Assembly: GCA_020081605.1 (NCBI GenBank)
Contig: JAHREC010000045.1
Span: forward strand, 682,001 to 746,000
Reading direction: 5' to 3'
DNA: 64,000 nt
Source of the DNA: Albifimbria verrucaria
Taxonomy: Eukaryota; Ascomycota; Sordariomycetes; Hypocreales; Stachybotryaceae
The notes below the pieces were generated by a model. The model had not been told where the DNA came from and made no database searches. It saw only the letters and a list, made by a program, of their open reading frames with translations. This document shows positions 40,601-52,771 of the stretch, piece by piece. The first letter of the stretch is position 1. Each line of letters opens with the position of its first letter. The position numbers and the translations under genes were made by a program.

Positions 40601-41576
40601 TATCCTCATCGGAAACGATGCCATAGGCACGGAACACGATGCAGATGGGAATGTCTGACTTGACAAAAGGAAGGGTAGCTTGAATAGTCTGGCCAAACCC
40701 TCCTCGGGCAGAGTCACCCTTCCCGTGAAGCTTGAGAGTGAGACTCGAGATGAGACGAGAGCCCTTCTCTAGAGCACTCCTGATCTCAGCAGTATAGGTG
40801 TAGGGGCTAGGCTGTGCTTTCTTGAAGACCTGTACAATATTGGCGGCAGATCTTTCTTGGGCGATGAGAACCTTTTCACTGCCGTTGATGACAAAATAGC
40901 CTCCTTGGTCATAAGGGCATTCGTTCACGAGGAAAAGACTTTCTTCCGATTCGCTACTCAAATAGCAAATCTTGGACTTGACCATAACGGGAATCTTGCC
41001 AACAAATACCATGTTCTTCCATTCGTCGGGCTTCGAGCCGCCATCGTCGTCGTCGTCGTCGCCGCCAGACTGTTCCAGCTCCCATTCGAACTTGGTCGGT
41101 GCTTCGCCAGTCTTAGCATATTCAGCTTGTTGCTCTTGGCTCATTTCATGCAATGGGACTTCCTTCTCGACAGCAACAGTGACTTTCTTTGTCATCTTGA
41201 TGTAAAGGGGACTCGCATATGTCAGATTACGGTCTCGACATTCGTACGGGAGTAGTGATGCAGCCGTGCCGTCAGTCTCGCTGATCGACGGCCGTGAAAC
41301 GATGACGTTTCCAAATTCAACTTCATAACGTCGAAGTGCGATCGTCTTACCCGGCGGAGACGGAGGGTTTGGGTAATCAAGAGTGATCGTCTTGTACTCG
41401 TTGAACAGATCTTGAATCGTGGTTTGCGTGAACTCGTCGAAGGAGTCGGTCTGCTGGGACACGAGACCTTTGGTTTCGAAGAAGGAAGAGATAACGGTCC
41501 AGCAGTCCTCTGGTGTAATGCCATCTTCTTCGTCTCCGTATGTCTCGTAGTCGAAATCCTCCTCGTAGTCCGCCAT
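37626..41576 (-). CDS. RPB2: RNA polymerase II second-largest subunit
   Basis: Three exons: 41576-39171, 39078-37850 and 37788-37626, with introns of 92 nt (GTATGC..GTCAG) and 61 nt (GTAAGT..TGCAG). Total 1265 residues, typical for ascomycetes. Landmarks in order: acidic N-terminus [11 protein letters not shown]; fork region [27 protein letters not shown] near residue 553; [14 protein letters not shown] near 870; RHGQKGTIG near 1020; and the C-terminal zinc site CEVCG ... CRPC (about residues 1202-1220), split by the second intron. I start at ATG 41576 because the frame upstream lacks family similarity. RPB2 forms half of the Pol II active centre in the nucleus. The frame is completely intact, including several GGGG/CCCC runs, in contrast with its neighbours. 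Confidence 0.98.
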
Positions 41577-42992
41577 GATTACTTGACGCTTAGCCGACAC
41601 TGTCGTCCAGATCCGATGTTCGAGATGCTATTAGAGATTCGACAGCACTTATGAGCAGGGCGGCCGAGTATCGTAAGCGTGCGAAGCGGCAAGGGGATAC
41701 AGCAAGGAAGAGATGGGTGTGGCGATGGATTGACAGGGCGGGTCAGATATGGACCTGGCACCTGGCGCGCCTCGTGAGCATCTGCCGAGAACACCAGCGG
41801 TGAATAGACAGCACGAGGCCCTGAAGCTTCTGCGGTGCAAGAGTTGATATGCGCGACGCGAGAGGGCGAACAACGGGCAGCGCTGACAATTTCTCCTGCT
41901 GCGTGTCTCTGGATGCTTCGGTCAAGAATGAAGGTAGTAGGAGCGCAGCCTTTCAAGAAACGCGATAGAATCTCAAGCTAATGCATAAGTGGATTAGCGG
42001 TCTCCTGTGTCTGCTGCCGATTACTTAATCATCACCGCTACCTACTAGGTACCTAGGTACCTCTCTTCTGTATCTCAGCACTCCTGTAATTCGTTGCTGG
42101 TACTGTACTGAAAAAACCCCATGTGAGTAAGGGCAGAGCAGTACCTGGACTAGATGGTACCTAGGTACCTAGTACCTATTATTGAACCTGTATCAACTCC
42201 AGAACCTCATGCCAAGATGGGGACTGGCATAGCCACCAAGTAGAATGAATATATGGGCAATCCAATGTTTGCACCACAAAATTCGTAACTTAGCATCGCA
42301 CCACTACTATTTAATGCGTTTTATAATCATATCCTAGAATAATATGCTATTCTACTAAATCAAGTTGGGCTGCTTGTACGGCATGCATGGGGAGATCTGG
42401 GTCGTCGCACTCGTTGTTCATAGACGTAGAAATAACGGAACGCATTGCTCAAGGTGCCTACCTACCTACTACTTAAGTATCTCTTATTTCTTGCCAACCT
42501 ACATACAGGTACATAGTGGGTAGGTTAGTAGGTACCTAGGTAGACAAGGCTACGAGCTCTCTCTTCCTTGAACGTCAGCATCAGTTCAAGCCGGTCTAGA
42601 GGTACATCTGGGAATACAGATAGTACGCTATATATTATCTTGTTGGCCCATAACAAGTTGCGTCCTCTAAGTAAGTCGGTCGATAGCGAACTGTAAGTTA
42701 TATGCCCGTTATGTACCACTTCCCAATTTAATAACACCGTTTGTACCCGTGAGCCTGGGTCCAAGGCTCTGCTTCGTATAAGGTTATTCTTTCATCTTAT
42801 GTCAAACCTAGAAACACAGCCGTTTTGGTTTATATTCCGTGTATGAATACAGGGTATCGTGATCCAGTGACAGTTGGCTCTAACCCTTCCCTAGTCAATA
42901 GATTACAGCACCATGGAATACTGGACCAGCCATGAGGTTGTACTCGTGGCTAACAGTATGTTCTTCTCTCTCACCGTTGCTTGGGGAGGCGG
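41577..42992. promoter_or_regulatory. RPB2 upstream region and 3' side of the dioxygenase gene
   Basis: About 1.4 kb. Three clusters of TAGGTACCTA palindromes occur at 42041-42063, 42157-42180 and 42454-42545. The part next to RPB2 (41577-41960) is GC-normal and probably its promoter and leader. A minus frame at 42525-42764 has no recognisable content. No RNA gene seen. Confidence 0.5.
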
Positions 42993-44468
42993 TTAGAAGA
43001 GACAGATCCCACCAACATCATCTTCCATAGTCCAAGAACCGGCCAAGCCCTTAACTTCGACGTCCTCCGTCTCAGCAGGAGCACCATCGTCTTGTTTTCC
43101 AAGGAAAAGTCGTTACGACCCTCCGTCCGTATCTGCCTTTTCATGAAACGTCTTGTCCAATCTTCGATTGCAGGCTCCCCTGTCTCATCTCTGGCTTGCT
43201 TCAGGAAAGGAATTAAGGCGGTTCCACCAGTTCCCTTCTGGCCCCGGCTCTCCTTGTTTCGAGAAGCTACAGCCAAGTTGAGCCGCTGGCGGGTAGCCTC
43301 GGGACTTCTAGATCGACTCCTAGCACGAATTTCTCGAGATGGGGTGATGATGTACCGCGTGACTATGGCAATATGCTTATCACGGAACGCGCTAAGCATG
43401 GCCAAACAAGCGTCGTAGGCAAGACACAGTTGGCGGTCGTCGGCATGGTCTTCAACATAGTCGCGAATATTCGCCACTTGCGATACGTCGCTTAAAAACT
43501 TGGCATGAGCTCCAGGCATGTATCGGCGCATCTCTTGTATGAAGTTGTGCTTGGAAGTACGCTTCTCACGATCAGATTCCGATGTGGAATCACGCCGGTG
43601 GCCAGCACCCTTCTCCCTGTAGGACGATGCTCAATGCCGAGTATTATGTCGAAAAATTGGATGAGGCTGCTCTGTGCATTACTGCCGCCGCTGTATTGAC
43701 GATATTCCTCGGTATTGGTACCATCTTCGTAAATCACGCCATTGGGAGGCCCGCCTCCGCCATATTCTTGCTACCAGCTAGAAATGGTCGGATGCGATGA
43801 TAGAAGACCGTGGGATCGCAACTTTCATGCATTCTTTGTAGGATGCTGGTAAGGTCGGTCAAGCGTTCGGCGAAGGCGCGCAAGCACCGAGTGACGGCCG
43901 GTGAATCTTCCTGACGGGCAGCAGCGACTGCTGTCAACATAAGGGAGATGATAGGGCTCCTCGTGCTTCAATAGCCACAGATACAAGGTAAAACCACGAT
44001 TCGTCTAGGGAGCCGGTAAAAGTGTTGAGTGTCGCAAGATTCTCGAGGTTGTCGATATCCTCATCAATGAAAAGAGGCTTGAAGTTCCAAAGACACAGGC
44101 CGGCGTAGGTAGCCACCGGTGGAACTTGCAGCTTGCTGGAGATTTCGAGCAATGGAATCGAGATGGGAGGTGGGAGGCGATCTATTGGAGAATCACCCCC
44201 AGATATAGCCATGGGCCATGAAACATAAGAGCGAATAGGCTCGGCGCCATTCAGCATCATGCTCTAGTCCGATCGTCGATAGAACGGGGAGACGGTCAAC
44301 GACACCACGCAAACGCCGACTGAGGATGAGAGCCTGAAGGTTGGCGGCTATAGCCTCCCATTTGTTGTAATAAGGGTCCGGCAGACGGGCGAGAGGGAGC
44401 GTGTCAGGAAGGAATCCGTGGGTTGGAGAGAGACCATAGTCTGAGAGGACAGGGACAGGAGGCAACAT
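42993..44468 (-). CDS. Indoleamine 2,3-dioxygenase family protein (kynurenine pathway)
   Basis: Single-exon gene. From the ATG at 44468 the reconstructed product is 493 residues. Family landmarks: SLDESWFYLVSVAIEARGA; RPFLAGSKNMAEAGLP followed by VIYEDGT; YSGGSNAQSSLIQFFDIILG; and DKHIAIVTRYII near residue 365, whose His matches the proximal heme ligand. The end GLAGSWTMEDDVGGICLF is typical of fungal members. The enzyme opens the tryptophan indole ring to N-formylkynurenine, feeding NAD synthesis (yeast counterpart BNA2). Frame breaks lie in homopolymers at 44196-44200 (net two bases lost, or one gained), 43954-43956, 43744-43746, 43615-43617 and 43095-43108; correcting for six lost bases gives 494 codons. 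All catalytic-region residues I can check are kept, so I do not call it a pseudogene. Fungi often have several paralogues; which one this is remains open. Confidence 0.9.
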
Positions 44469-45410
44469 GATCCACCAGCTGGGGATACTACCACCAAAAG
44501 TTCTTGGAGCCTTTTATCCTGTGAGTAGGCTCTAGAAATGCTTAGGACAGGCGGTCTTTAATGGAATTATGTCGAGGATCGTGAGGTTCGGGATGGCAAG
44601 CGTTGATGGATGTGGCGGGGCCGGGTGGTTCCGGGTTTTTGGCCGGCGACCTCGGCGATGGATCTAAGGTACAAACGGTTAGGCACGTGTTCCACCATCG
44701 AAAACTCTACCTAGTGCCTTTAGCTAAACGAAGGACTGACTAAGGATCATGCCAGAACGTGGTTAGCTGAGGCATGGTGGTTGAGCGAATTTGTCTTTTC
44801 CAGACCCCGGCTCCGATTTGGCTCCGCGGAGCTCAGACCGTTGCATCAGCTCTGGGGCACCGTTTGTCTGTCATCCATTTTCTGTATACGTAGCATGGCT
44901 TGTATATAAACAGTGTTAATATATAAAGCATAAGATGCCTAGCAACAATGGCAATATGCTTCTTCTTGCTTTTGTCTTTTGTTTCCCTTCTTCATAACTT
45001 TGGTTTGCCCATGTTGCGCTTACATGCAGGTCAACTCTTCGTGAACCTACCCTATAAGGAATTGGTCGATCGTTACTCTGTATTTGAAGATGGGTTGGCC
45101 AAACGTGGGGTAATTATGACCAAGGCGCCGTATCTCTTTGGTAGCCTAGTAGGTGCCCACCTACCCACCTACCTAGGTACATACCTACTTAGACATCTAA
45201 GGTACGATACTGCCAGTTACTTGTGCGAAGTACAACAGGTACCTAGCAGTACCTGAAAGTTGCTAGCACGTCGTCATTGTTGCCAAGCATACCAACCTCA
45301 CACAAACCATCTTGTGATCGCGAAGCAACTTCAATCACCACCGGTGCTGTCTTTGACAGGCGCCTCGTGCTTCTTTGTCGCAACAGCTTGCGTCGATCAT
45401 CATATCCACA
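44469..45410. promoter_or_regulatory. Divergent promoter region, dioxygenase / VPS23
   Basis: About 940 bp. A TATATAAA-like sequence occurs near 44905 and 44920. The stretch 45146-45246 is dense in CCTACCTAGGTAC-type motifs. Plus-strand frames near 44948-45256 are not protein-like beyond chance. Confidence 0.5.
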
Positions 45411-47118
45411 ATGCCAGTTCCGCAACATGTCTTGAATTGGCTATATAGCGTCCTGACCAGTGTGAGTCTTCAATTGCTCGTCCACCACACCCCGCTCATC
45501 TCTAACCTTCCAAGGAATATCACGATGTGAACCGCACATACAACGATGTAGCGCAGACGCTCACTAGGTTTCCAACGCTGTCACCTAGGACCGACGTACA
45601 CAGTACTGCCGCCTCGTCTGCCCTATCCGCCTCAACTAGACACACGAGCTGACGGTCAAGCTTCCCAGCCTTCCCCAACGGATCCAGCGCTCTGCTGTTG
45701 CACATCTCGGGCACCATACCCGTCGACTTCCGCGGTAGCACCTATAGATATCCCGTGTCGATATGGGTACCCCACGCCTACCCGCGCGAACCACCCCTAG
45801 TATACGTCACACCTACCCAAGCGATGATGGTTCGCCCTGGCCAACATGTTGACTCGCAAGGCCAAGTCTATCACCCATATCTCGCAGGATGGACGGCATT
45901 TTGGGATGTGAGAACCTTGCGTAACGCTATTATTGCTTGGGAAGCCTGCTAACTTGACATGGTAGAAATCTACGTTGCAAGATTTCATGACGGTTCTGTC
46001 CGATGTTTTCGCAAAGGAGCCACCCGTGATTGCACGACAGCCGTCGCGCCCACCGCAGCCCCAGCAGCACCAAACACCACCTCCGTTGCCTCCACTCCCT
46101 CCTGAGATGGCACCGAACTCTCCAAACCGGAGCCAAGATGTCCCTGGGATGCCGCGGCCTCCGCCAAAGCCCCCGAAGCCTCATCAACAGCAACAACCAA
46201 GTCCCGAGCACGCTGTCAATGGACGCCCATTACCGCTGCCGCAAGGGTCAGCAAACGCTGGCCCGCCGGTTCCCAACAGGCCTTCTCGCTATGAAACCGC
46301 CCCCTTTGCCGCCCCAAGCCCGTGGCGCGTCACCACACAACCTAGTCTCTTCACCAGTAAACCACCCGCAGCGCATCGCCCAAGCCTTACCCCACCCACC
46401 AATTCCTAACCAGAACCATCCGCCATACCACCAGGTCCCTCCGGACCAGAGGTTCTGGCAGGCACCAGCAGCAACGCAAGCAGCACCACCAGCTTGGAGC
46501 CAGCACGCGCCCCAGCCGCGCAATCAACCGCCGCCGCCGCCGCCGCCGCCAGATCTGTTGGACGAACCGTTGACATTGAGCATACCGGAGCAGACCCCAG
46601 TGACGGCACCTCCAATTCCACTCAACCCTGAAAAGGATGCACTACTGAGGCAGTTGGCATCGACTTTGGCATCGATGAGACATCGTAGCCGCCAGCAGAA
46701 TGACTCGAGCATGGCAGGCTTGCAAGCACAAAGGACAGCCCTGCTGTCAGTTGTTCCTGCCATGCAGTCTGAGATGGCACAACTTTCACAGCTCTCGGGT
46801 TTCGCCGCATCCAACGCAAGCATCCTTCGCGAGGCCTTGCACAAGGCAGATGCAGTAATTGAGGGGTCAAGAAGCCACCCAAAGCCCGACATCGATGAAC
46901 TGCTTGTGGCGCCAACTTTGGTGTCCAACCAGCTGTACACGTTGGTAGCCGAAGAAAGGGCACTGGGAGACGCAATCTTCATGCTCGGCCGAGCAGTTGA
47001 GCGTGGCCGCATTTCGCCGACTGTATTTGCTAAAACCACACGCTCACTTGCACGGGAATGGTACTTGAAGAAGGCCCTGGTGCGTAAAATAGGCCAAGGG
47101 ATGGGGTTGGCATCATGA
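45411..47118 (+). CDS. VPS23: ESCRT-I subunit Vps23 / Tsg101 homologue
   Basis: Exons 45411-45461, 45515-45602, 45669-45907 and 45966-47118, joined by introns of 53, 66 and 58 nt. Residues about 1-150 form a UEV domain (MPVPQHVLNWLYSVLTS; HISGTIPVDFRGSTYRYPV; YHPYLAGWTAFWD), the inactive E2-like fold that binds ubiquitin and P(S/T)AP motifs. A Pro/Gln-rich linker follows, then a coiled coil (QSEMAQLSQLSGFAASNAS) and a C-terminal steadiness box (LVAEERALGDAIFMLGRAV). It sorts ubiquitinated cargo into multivesicular bodies at endosomes. The linker frame breaks at the CCCCC run 46300-46304 (two C lost, or one gained), joining ETAP to LPPQARG; correction gives 510 residues. Confidence 0.92.
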
Positions 47119-47952
47119 TTGTATCTGGTGCCCTAGTAAGAAGTCACTGGGGCAGGGGAAGATTGGGAGTGGAAAGCGCGTGGCCTATGTCTATTTCTCC
47201 ATACTCCACACTATGTGAGTAGGAGAAAGAGGTTTAGCTCAGAGGATGAAGCAAACGTGGCTGGGAAACTGGGCATCTAGTCTCGCAAAACATCGAAGCA
47301 TGGTATCGCAATGCTGCCAAGGCCCGATGGGAGCAAAGGCGGGTTGTGGGACCCGGGTAGGAAGGAAGATCAGCTCCCGCCGTACGTGCCATTGTTTGGT
47401 CTGTGAGTACGGGAATAGGCCTTGCTTGATGATTGGAGCCGCAGAACCAAATGTTTGGTGAAGGCCAAGCGTGTGGCGTGGCATGGCGTCTCACCTGGAT
47501 CGAGAACAATACTAAGCTTTCGACGCCACCAAACCACAGAACAATGATATCTCTTCCGCCCGCAAACCCACTTCCCCCTCTGCATCAGCTCGGTTCCCGT
47601 CGCAATATTGTATTGCCAATGTGAAGTATGATTGCTGCCTTTCCCATTATTAGGCCGACAACAATGCGTCAACTTGCTTCTGTCATCAGTAAGTGTGTTC
47701 CTGTTTTAGCTATGACCACGCCATGCATGTCCGCGCCATGGAAGCATTTCAAAACATGACCACACCGCATCCCGCACCGTGCCTTCTGCTCTTCATCGCC
47801 TCTCAGCTCTCGCGAACATCTCTCTCAAGACTCCCTAGCGTTAAGTGCACGTCCCAGCGGCGGAGAGCATCACGGTCCATGCTCACTGAGAGCCATCACC
47901 GCACCCTCGTCTCATCGCCTTAATCACTCGCCAAGGTAGGCCACGAAACATC
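47119..47952. promoter_or_regulatory. Intergenic region, VPS23 to STE2
   Basis: About 830 bp with the 3' end of VPS23 and the promoter/leader of STE2. The last 200 bases are CT-rich, as in fungal leaders. No RNA gene or repeat that I can support. Confidence 0.45.
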
Positions 47953-49168
47953 ATGGCCAGGTTCGACCCTTACCAGCAGAGTATACTCTTCTACGCCGCC
48001 GACGGCAAGACGCAGATTGACGTGCCAATCGTGGCTGTAGACTCCATCAATCATGAAACCGCCAGCATCTGCATCAACTACGGCACCCAGCTGGGAGCCT
48101 GCTTCATCATGCTCATGATAGTCCTCATCATGACCCCGTCGTCCAAATTCCGCCGGCCTTCGACCCTCTTACATATTCTCGGCCTCGTCGTTTGTACCAT
48201 CCGAATGGCTCTCCTCGCCGTTTATTTCACCTCGCACTTCAACGATTTCTATGCCTTCTGGGCACACGACTTCTCCAAGGTCCCTTCGCGAGACTATCAA
48301 ATAAGCATAGCTTCCACCACTTCATCTCTGCTCCTCCTCATCATCATCGAGATTGCCCTCATGAACCAAGCATGGACCATGGTAGCTCTATGGCCCTCCA
48401 TTGCCAAGATCAGCCTGGCCATCATCTCGACTGCAGTCGCTCTGCTGACGATTGGTTGGAGAATCGCCTTCACCGTCATCCAGAACCGGGCCGTGCTTTC
48501 TTTACAGCCTTCTACCGATTATCACTGGCTGAATCAATGGACAGTGATCACTAATGCCCTATCCATCTGCTGGTTCTGTGCACTGTTCAATATGAAACTG
48601 GTCCTACACCTTATTGCAAACAGAGGCATACTTCCATCGTATACAGCACTAACACCAGTAGAGATTCTCGTTATGACCAATGGCGTGCTCATGACAGTGC
48701 CCGGTAAGTATCTGCCTTGCCCTATTGATATCACTCATCTGCTTACTCTACTTGTCAGTCCTCTTCGCCGGTCTAGAGTGGGGTCACTTCACCAACTTCG
48801 AGTCCGCCTCGCTGACTTTGACCTCCGTTGCGGTAATACTGCCCTTGGGGACGCTAGCTGCCCAGCGTATGGCTCGGTCCAATAACCTTGCGTCTCACTC
48901 CGAGGCATTTAGTGGACAGGCTGCGTTGCTCTCAGGTACCGTCAACTCGTCCGTGCCTTTAAAGACAGCAAGCTATTCCAACAGCAGCCGCAATGACGCT
49001 GCTCCAAATGTGTCTATCCTTTCGAAATGCGAGGCAGGAACCCTGCATTCCCGAGGCATAGACAATATTGACCTAGAACTCAAATACTTCGATTCACAAC
49101 AGGAGCTAATAAATGGCTGTGTTCGAGTTGACCGAGATTTTGAGCAGCGCATAGACCGGCTTCAGTAA
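47953..49168 (+). CDS. STE2: Ste2-type alpha-pheromone receptor (GPCR)
   Basis: Exons 47953-48703 and 48759-49168, one 55-nt intron (GTAAGT..GTCAG); 386 residues, intact. The N-terminal ectodomain (about 50 residues) is followed by seven hydrophobic segments, starting TQLGACFIMLMIVLIM (TM1), then SLLLLIIIEIALM (TM3) and ending in TM7 with SVAVILPLGTLAAQ; the LPLGT motif is characteristic of fungal Ste2. The intron falls just before FAGLEWGHFTNFES, in the loop before TM7. A Ser/Asn-rich cytoplasmic tail of about 100 residues follows. The receptor senses peptide alpha-pheromone of the opposite mating partner and, in several filamentous ascomycetes, also guides hyphal chemotropism. Convergent with the next gene. 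Confidence 0.95.
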
Positions 49169-49741
49169 CAACCCTCTATTTGCTCCTATCTCTTGTTTGT
49201 TCTTACGCCCAGAGGAATCACGGCGATGTTTTGAAGACGCCACTCAGTATGTTAACGCGGTGATTGGAGAAAATAGGTTGTCGACTTTGCAAAACCGGAC
49301 AACTTAGCAAGGATACAGCTACCTACATAGTATATTGGCGGTCTTATTCATTATTTGGTTTGCTGCTCTTAGTGTCATCTTAATTAGTAGCTACTTCTCA
49401 TCATGCGCTTTATCATTTAGTTCGCTAAATTAAGACACATGGCGTGAGGAGCACGCATACGGATAGCTTCGTTTACTATTTTATTCTAGGCAAAAAGTAC
49501 TTCAAAGACTAAACGTCCAATACTGATATGTTTAACTACAGAACTTAAGCCAAGCTCACTCCGCAGTGCGTTCCATAATCGGTCGTTAGAGTAGGCACGA
49601 AACAATCTGGGATATGATGTCGTTTCCCTTACTTTGAACCAGCCACTGTGAATGTATTACATGGACCATGGCAAACATGTTCAAAGCATGTCCCGCGGAT
49701 TTCAAAACTGAGACACCTCGACATCTCTCACACCTGGAAGC
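49169..49741. terminator. 3' intergenic region, STE2 / disordered protein gene
   Basis: About 570 bp between convergent genes; moderately A/T-rich, no motif or frame of note. Confidence 0.4.
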
Positions 49742-51929
49742 TTATTCAGAACGGCCTCGGGACCTTCCACGTGTCATCTTGTCTCGACAAAGACTTACAA
49801 GACGTCTCATCTCCTTAAGACGCAATGGTTTGGGCTGCTCTAGAGCACATAAAGCCTCGGCAAGAACTGGCTGGCTTGGACATGCTAAATGGTGACTTTT
49901 AGCTCGTTCCCAGTTTCTCTTCTTTTCATATCGCATCTCAGTTATTGGTTCGTGCAAGCGAGATATGCCTCGGATCCAATTGTAGGCAGTGCTGCTCTCG
50001 CCATTGACGTTGTAATCACAGCTTCCAGAAGCACCACAAGACTGGAGAGAGGGTGGGAAAGGCGACGATTGACTCAGCGAACAAGCTGAGCCGGGTTTTG
50101 GTCCGTCATCGTGTGGTCTCGGATCCAACTGTTGATGTGCATTTCGTGGCGGAAGTGGATTTATTGGCTGATTTGCCCAATTACCCTGACGTTGACCCCG
50201 GTGCGACCCACGCGTGTCCATGTCAGGAACTGCCGTAGATTGGATATCCCTTTCACTCCTACTTCTTCTATCTTTGGTAGGTAGGCGGCCGGTAGACCGC
50301 ATTTTATGGTTCATATCAGTACATATCTGACGTCCCAGGTGATCAGACCCATAAACCAGAGAACCAATGTTATGCACGGTCTCTGGGCGCTCATCGACAG
50401 CACCTTTCGGGGTGTTTTGATGGGTGAGTGATTCAAAGAGATTGATCCTCTTGTTGAGTTGCCGAGGAAGTCTTTGTGATCTACAGACCCCAACTCAGGG
50501 CAATGCTTGTGAGCCTCAAAGCCAGCGAGCTTGCAGATATTATCCCGTAGTCTTGACTGTGACTGTGGAAAATTGCCATGGACCTCAGAAGAGTCTACAG
50601 CAATGTCAGCAACGTGGTTGCATCCACGCACCTCCAGAAATGCTGGGGCTGTCTCACGGCGTCTCTTCTAGAAAGACGCCGACGAAACCTGTTTTGACGA
50701 GCCATCAAAAATCTTCCGTAGACTAGACACTCTGGCCCTTCGCACATTGCCCATATGAGATGTGGGATGACTTGTCCTAATGTGTTGGTGCTTTCTATTC
50801 CCAACACCTCTTCTCACCCAGTCATATGATGCGTTACGCTCGCCAACATGGTACTTTTGGACATGAGGTACACCTGTACAGATCTCTGGTATCGGCGAGC
50901 TAGTTTGTGGTCCTGTGGTGGCTGCATTGCTCTCGGAGTCGCACAAATGAGTATTGAGTGCATTGAGACTCGAACATACACACCGCATCCTTCCTAACGA
51001 AGCATCCGAGATACTTGCAGCAGTGGCAGCTAGAGTCCCGCAGGCAGTGATAGGTTGAGGAATATCTTGGGCTGTTATAGGAAGTGTTAGATGGTCCTTT
51101 TCTGAGCTCCCAAACCCTGTCGCATCGGCGCCTCCGGCTATCTGATTCTTACTGCTTGTAGGTTCTCTAATTCTCAAACCGCTGAGTCTGTGGCCTGCAA
51201 TCTGAAACCGATGTGATGAATTATTACACAAAGACCCGTAAGTTCTATGAGGCACAGAGGAGTACTGGTGTTGTTTTTGCGTGGGAGACGAAGGACTTTG
51301 CAGATCCTCATAATCCTTATTTCTGGGTTCAAAAGTGCTCATGTCTCTCTTAGCTAGTATGATGGTCGATGATGGGAGCTCGTAACGTTGTCGAGAGGGT
51401 TCTGATTTGCGGTGTCTTGCTGGATAATCTGGCGATGATGTGTCAGAAAGGACGTTCCAGTGTTGTGTTTCAATCGGTTACCACAAATAAAGCCACCTAT
51501 ATCTCCTTCAAAAAGCGTTCTTTTCTGTGCGATGGAGTCATTTAGAGACGCAAGCACTTGATCTCGGCATAAGGGACTAGACAAAGGAGTTGATGGCGGA
51601 AGGTTGCTAAGGACACCATGGTGCTGCGCGCCTGGAACCAGATTTGAATCGAAGCATGTGACATTTGCATGGCCCACCGGATGGAGCGCGATGAGTGAAG
51701 GAGACGGATGCTGTCTGTCAAATCCTGCTACTGTAGGCTTGAAACTATCCGACTTGCGGGATGGTCGTATGTAGTTGCAAACGACATGTTCCGATGATTT
51801 GGATGCTTCAACGTCCTCGAATCTGGAGACAAGATGAGCGAGACTCCCACGAGGGATTTGTCTATAATCGTGATGCATATAATTATGGAAATTCCTAGTA
51901 CAATCCCGAGATGGTTCTGGTGAGGTCAT
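49742..51929 (-). CDS. Large disordered Ser-rich protein, function unknown
   Basis: I do not recognise this protein. From the ATG at 51929 (MTSPEPSRDCTRN) to the stop at 49742, four overlapping frame segments connect if single bases are missing at 51476-51477 (GG/CC), 50692-50695 (AAAA), about two more at 50660-50672, and 50409-50412 (CCCC). The sum gives 731 codons, divisible by three, with no intron needed. The product is rich in S, P, H and R with no membrane segment. Blocks that look ordered are YELPSSTIILAKRDM, TGFVGVFLEETP, ETAPAFLEVRGCNHV and a C-terminal basic helix LRLKEMRRLVSLCRDKM. A longer start upstream (51992) would need a non-ATG codon. An alternative explanation is a decayed gene, but composition and codon structure persist throughout. 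Confidence 0.55.
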
Positions 51930-52771
51930 GACGGTCAATGGTGCTTCGAAGACTGCTACTTGAAAAGCTGATCCGTGGTGTGTCTTATGCAAACCATGAG
52001 CAACAGGAACCAGGACAAATCGCGAGCCTCATAAAGAGGTGGCAGTCACGGTGGCGTCTCATATGAACCATGCCCTGGTCAAGGCGAATGGAAGGAGCTA
52101 TTAATTTGAGGCTGCCTCGGCCAGGGAAGTTTTGGTTGTACTTGGCGCAGGTCGATAGGTAGGTAGGTAGGTAGTTAGGTAGGTAGCCAGCACACTTCAA
52201 GAATGAGAGATAGAACAGCCACATCAACTCCCACGTTAAACTGACAGGGCAAGAACATGAAGGCTTGCTGGCTGATATCTTACTGATGCATGTGGACCTC
52301 TCTTCAAGGCCCTCGCAGTGGTCCATTTGGCATTGGAATGGGAGGAGTTGAGTAGACAACAAAGCTCATGGTAGGAAATATCGCATGAATAACTCGAATA
52401 GAATTTGAAGGTGGCAGATTGTTTTGTATTGTCCATGGGTCACAACTCGTAGATTCTAGAATGGCTCGATTTCACAGGACGAGAACAGTAGAACGATTCG
52501 ATCAAGCTTGGAATCAGCAATCAGCAGTGATATTTAAGCAGCTGTTGAGGTCCGTTGACGCCCTGCCCACCTCTTCTTGGTATAGTGGCGTAAATGAACC
52601 GCCCCTTCGTCATATTATACATAATCCTTATTTAATCGAGTGTTATACAGCCCCTGTGCTTCTTCGACTTGTGGATTCCCATTCAAGTCCATGGCGCCTG
52701 GAGTAACAACCAACGAGTATGCTCATCTACTGGCTAATGAATGAATTCGAGTCAGTCAAAGATGATCAAGT
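51930..52771. other. Intergenic region with TAGG microsatellite
   Basis: About 840 bp. A short (TAGG)n tract lies at 52154-52186. Minus-strand frames over 51985-52436 and a plus frame at 52419-52706 have no recognisable content; I call no gene. Confidence 0.45.

Noticed and set aside
40169..41255. Several plus-strand frames inside RPB2
   Set aside because: Shadows of the antisense RPB2 coding sequence.
42525..42764. 79-codon minus frame
   Set aside because: No recognisable content and it starts in motif-rich intergenic DNA.
47235..47335. tRNA-like A-box (TTAGCTCAGAGGATGAAG)
   Set aside because: No matching B-box (GGTTCGANTCC) or acceptor-stem pairing at tRNA distance.
50595..50657. Possible intron (GTGAGA donor, CTGTAG acceptor) in the disordered protein gene
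   Set aside because: Its removal gives incompatible phases; reading straight through gives a protein-like segment and a total divisible by three.
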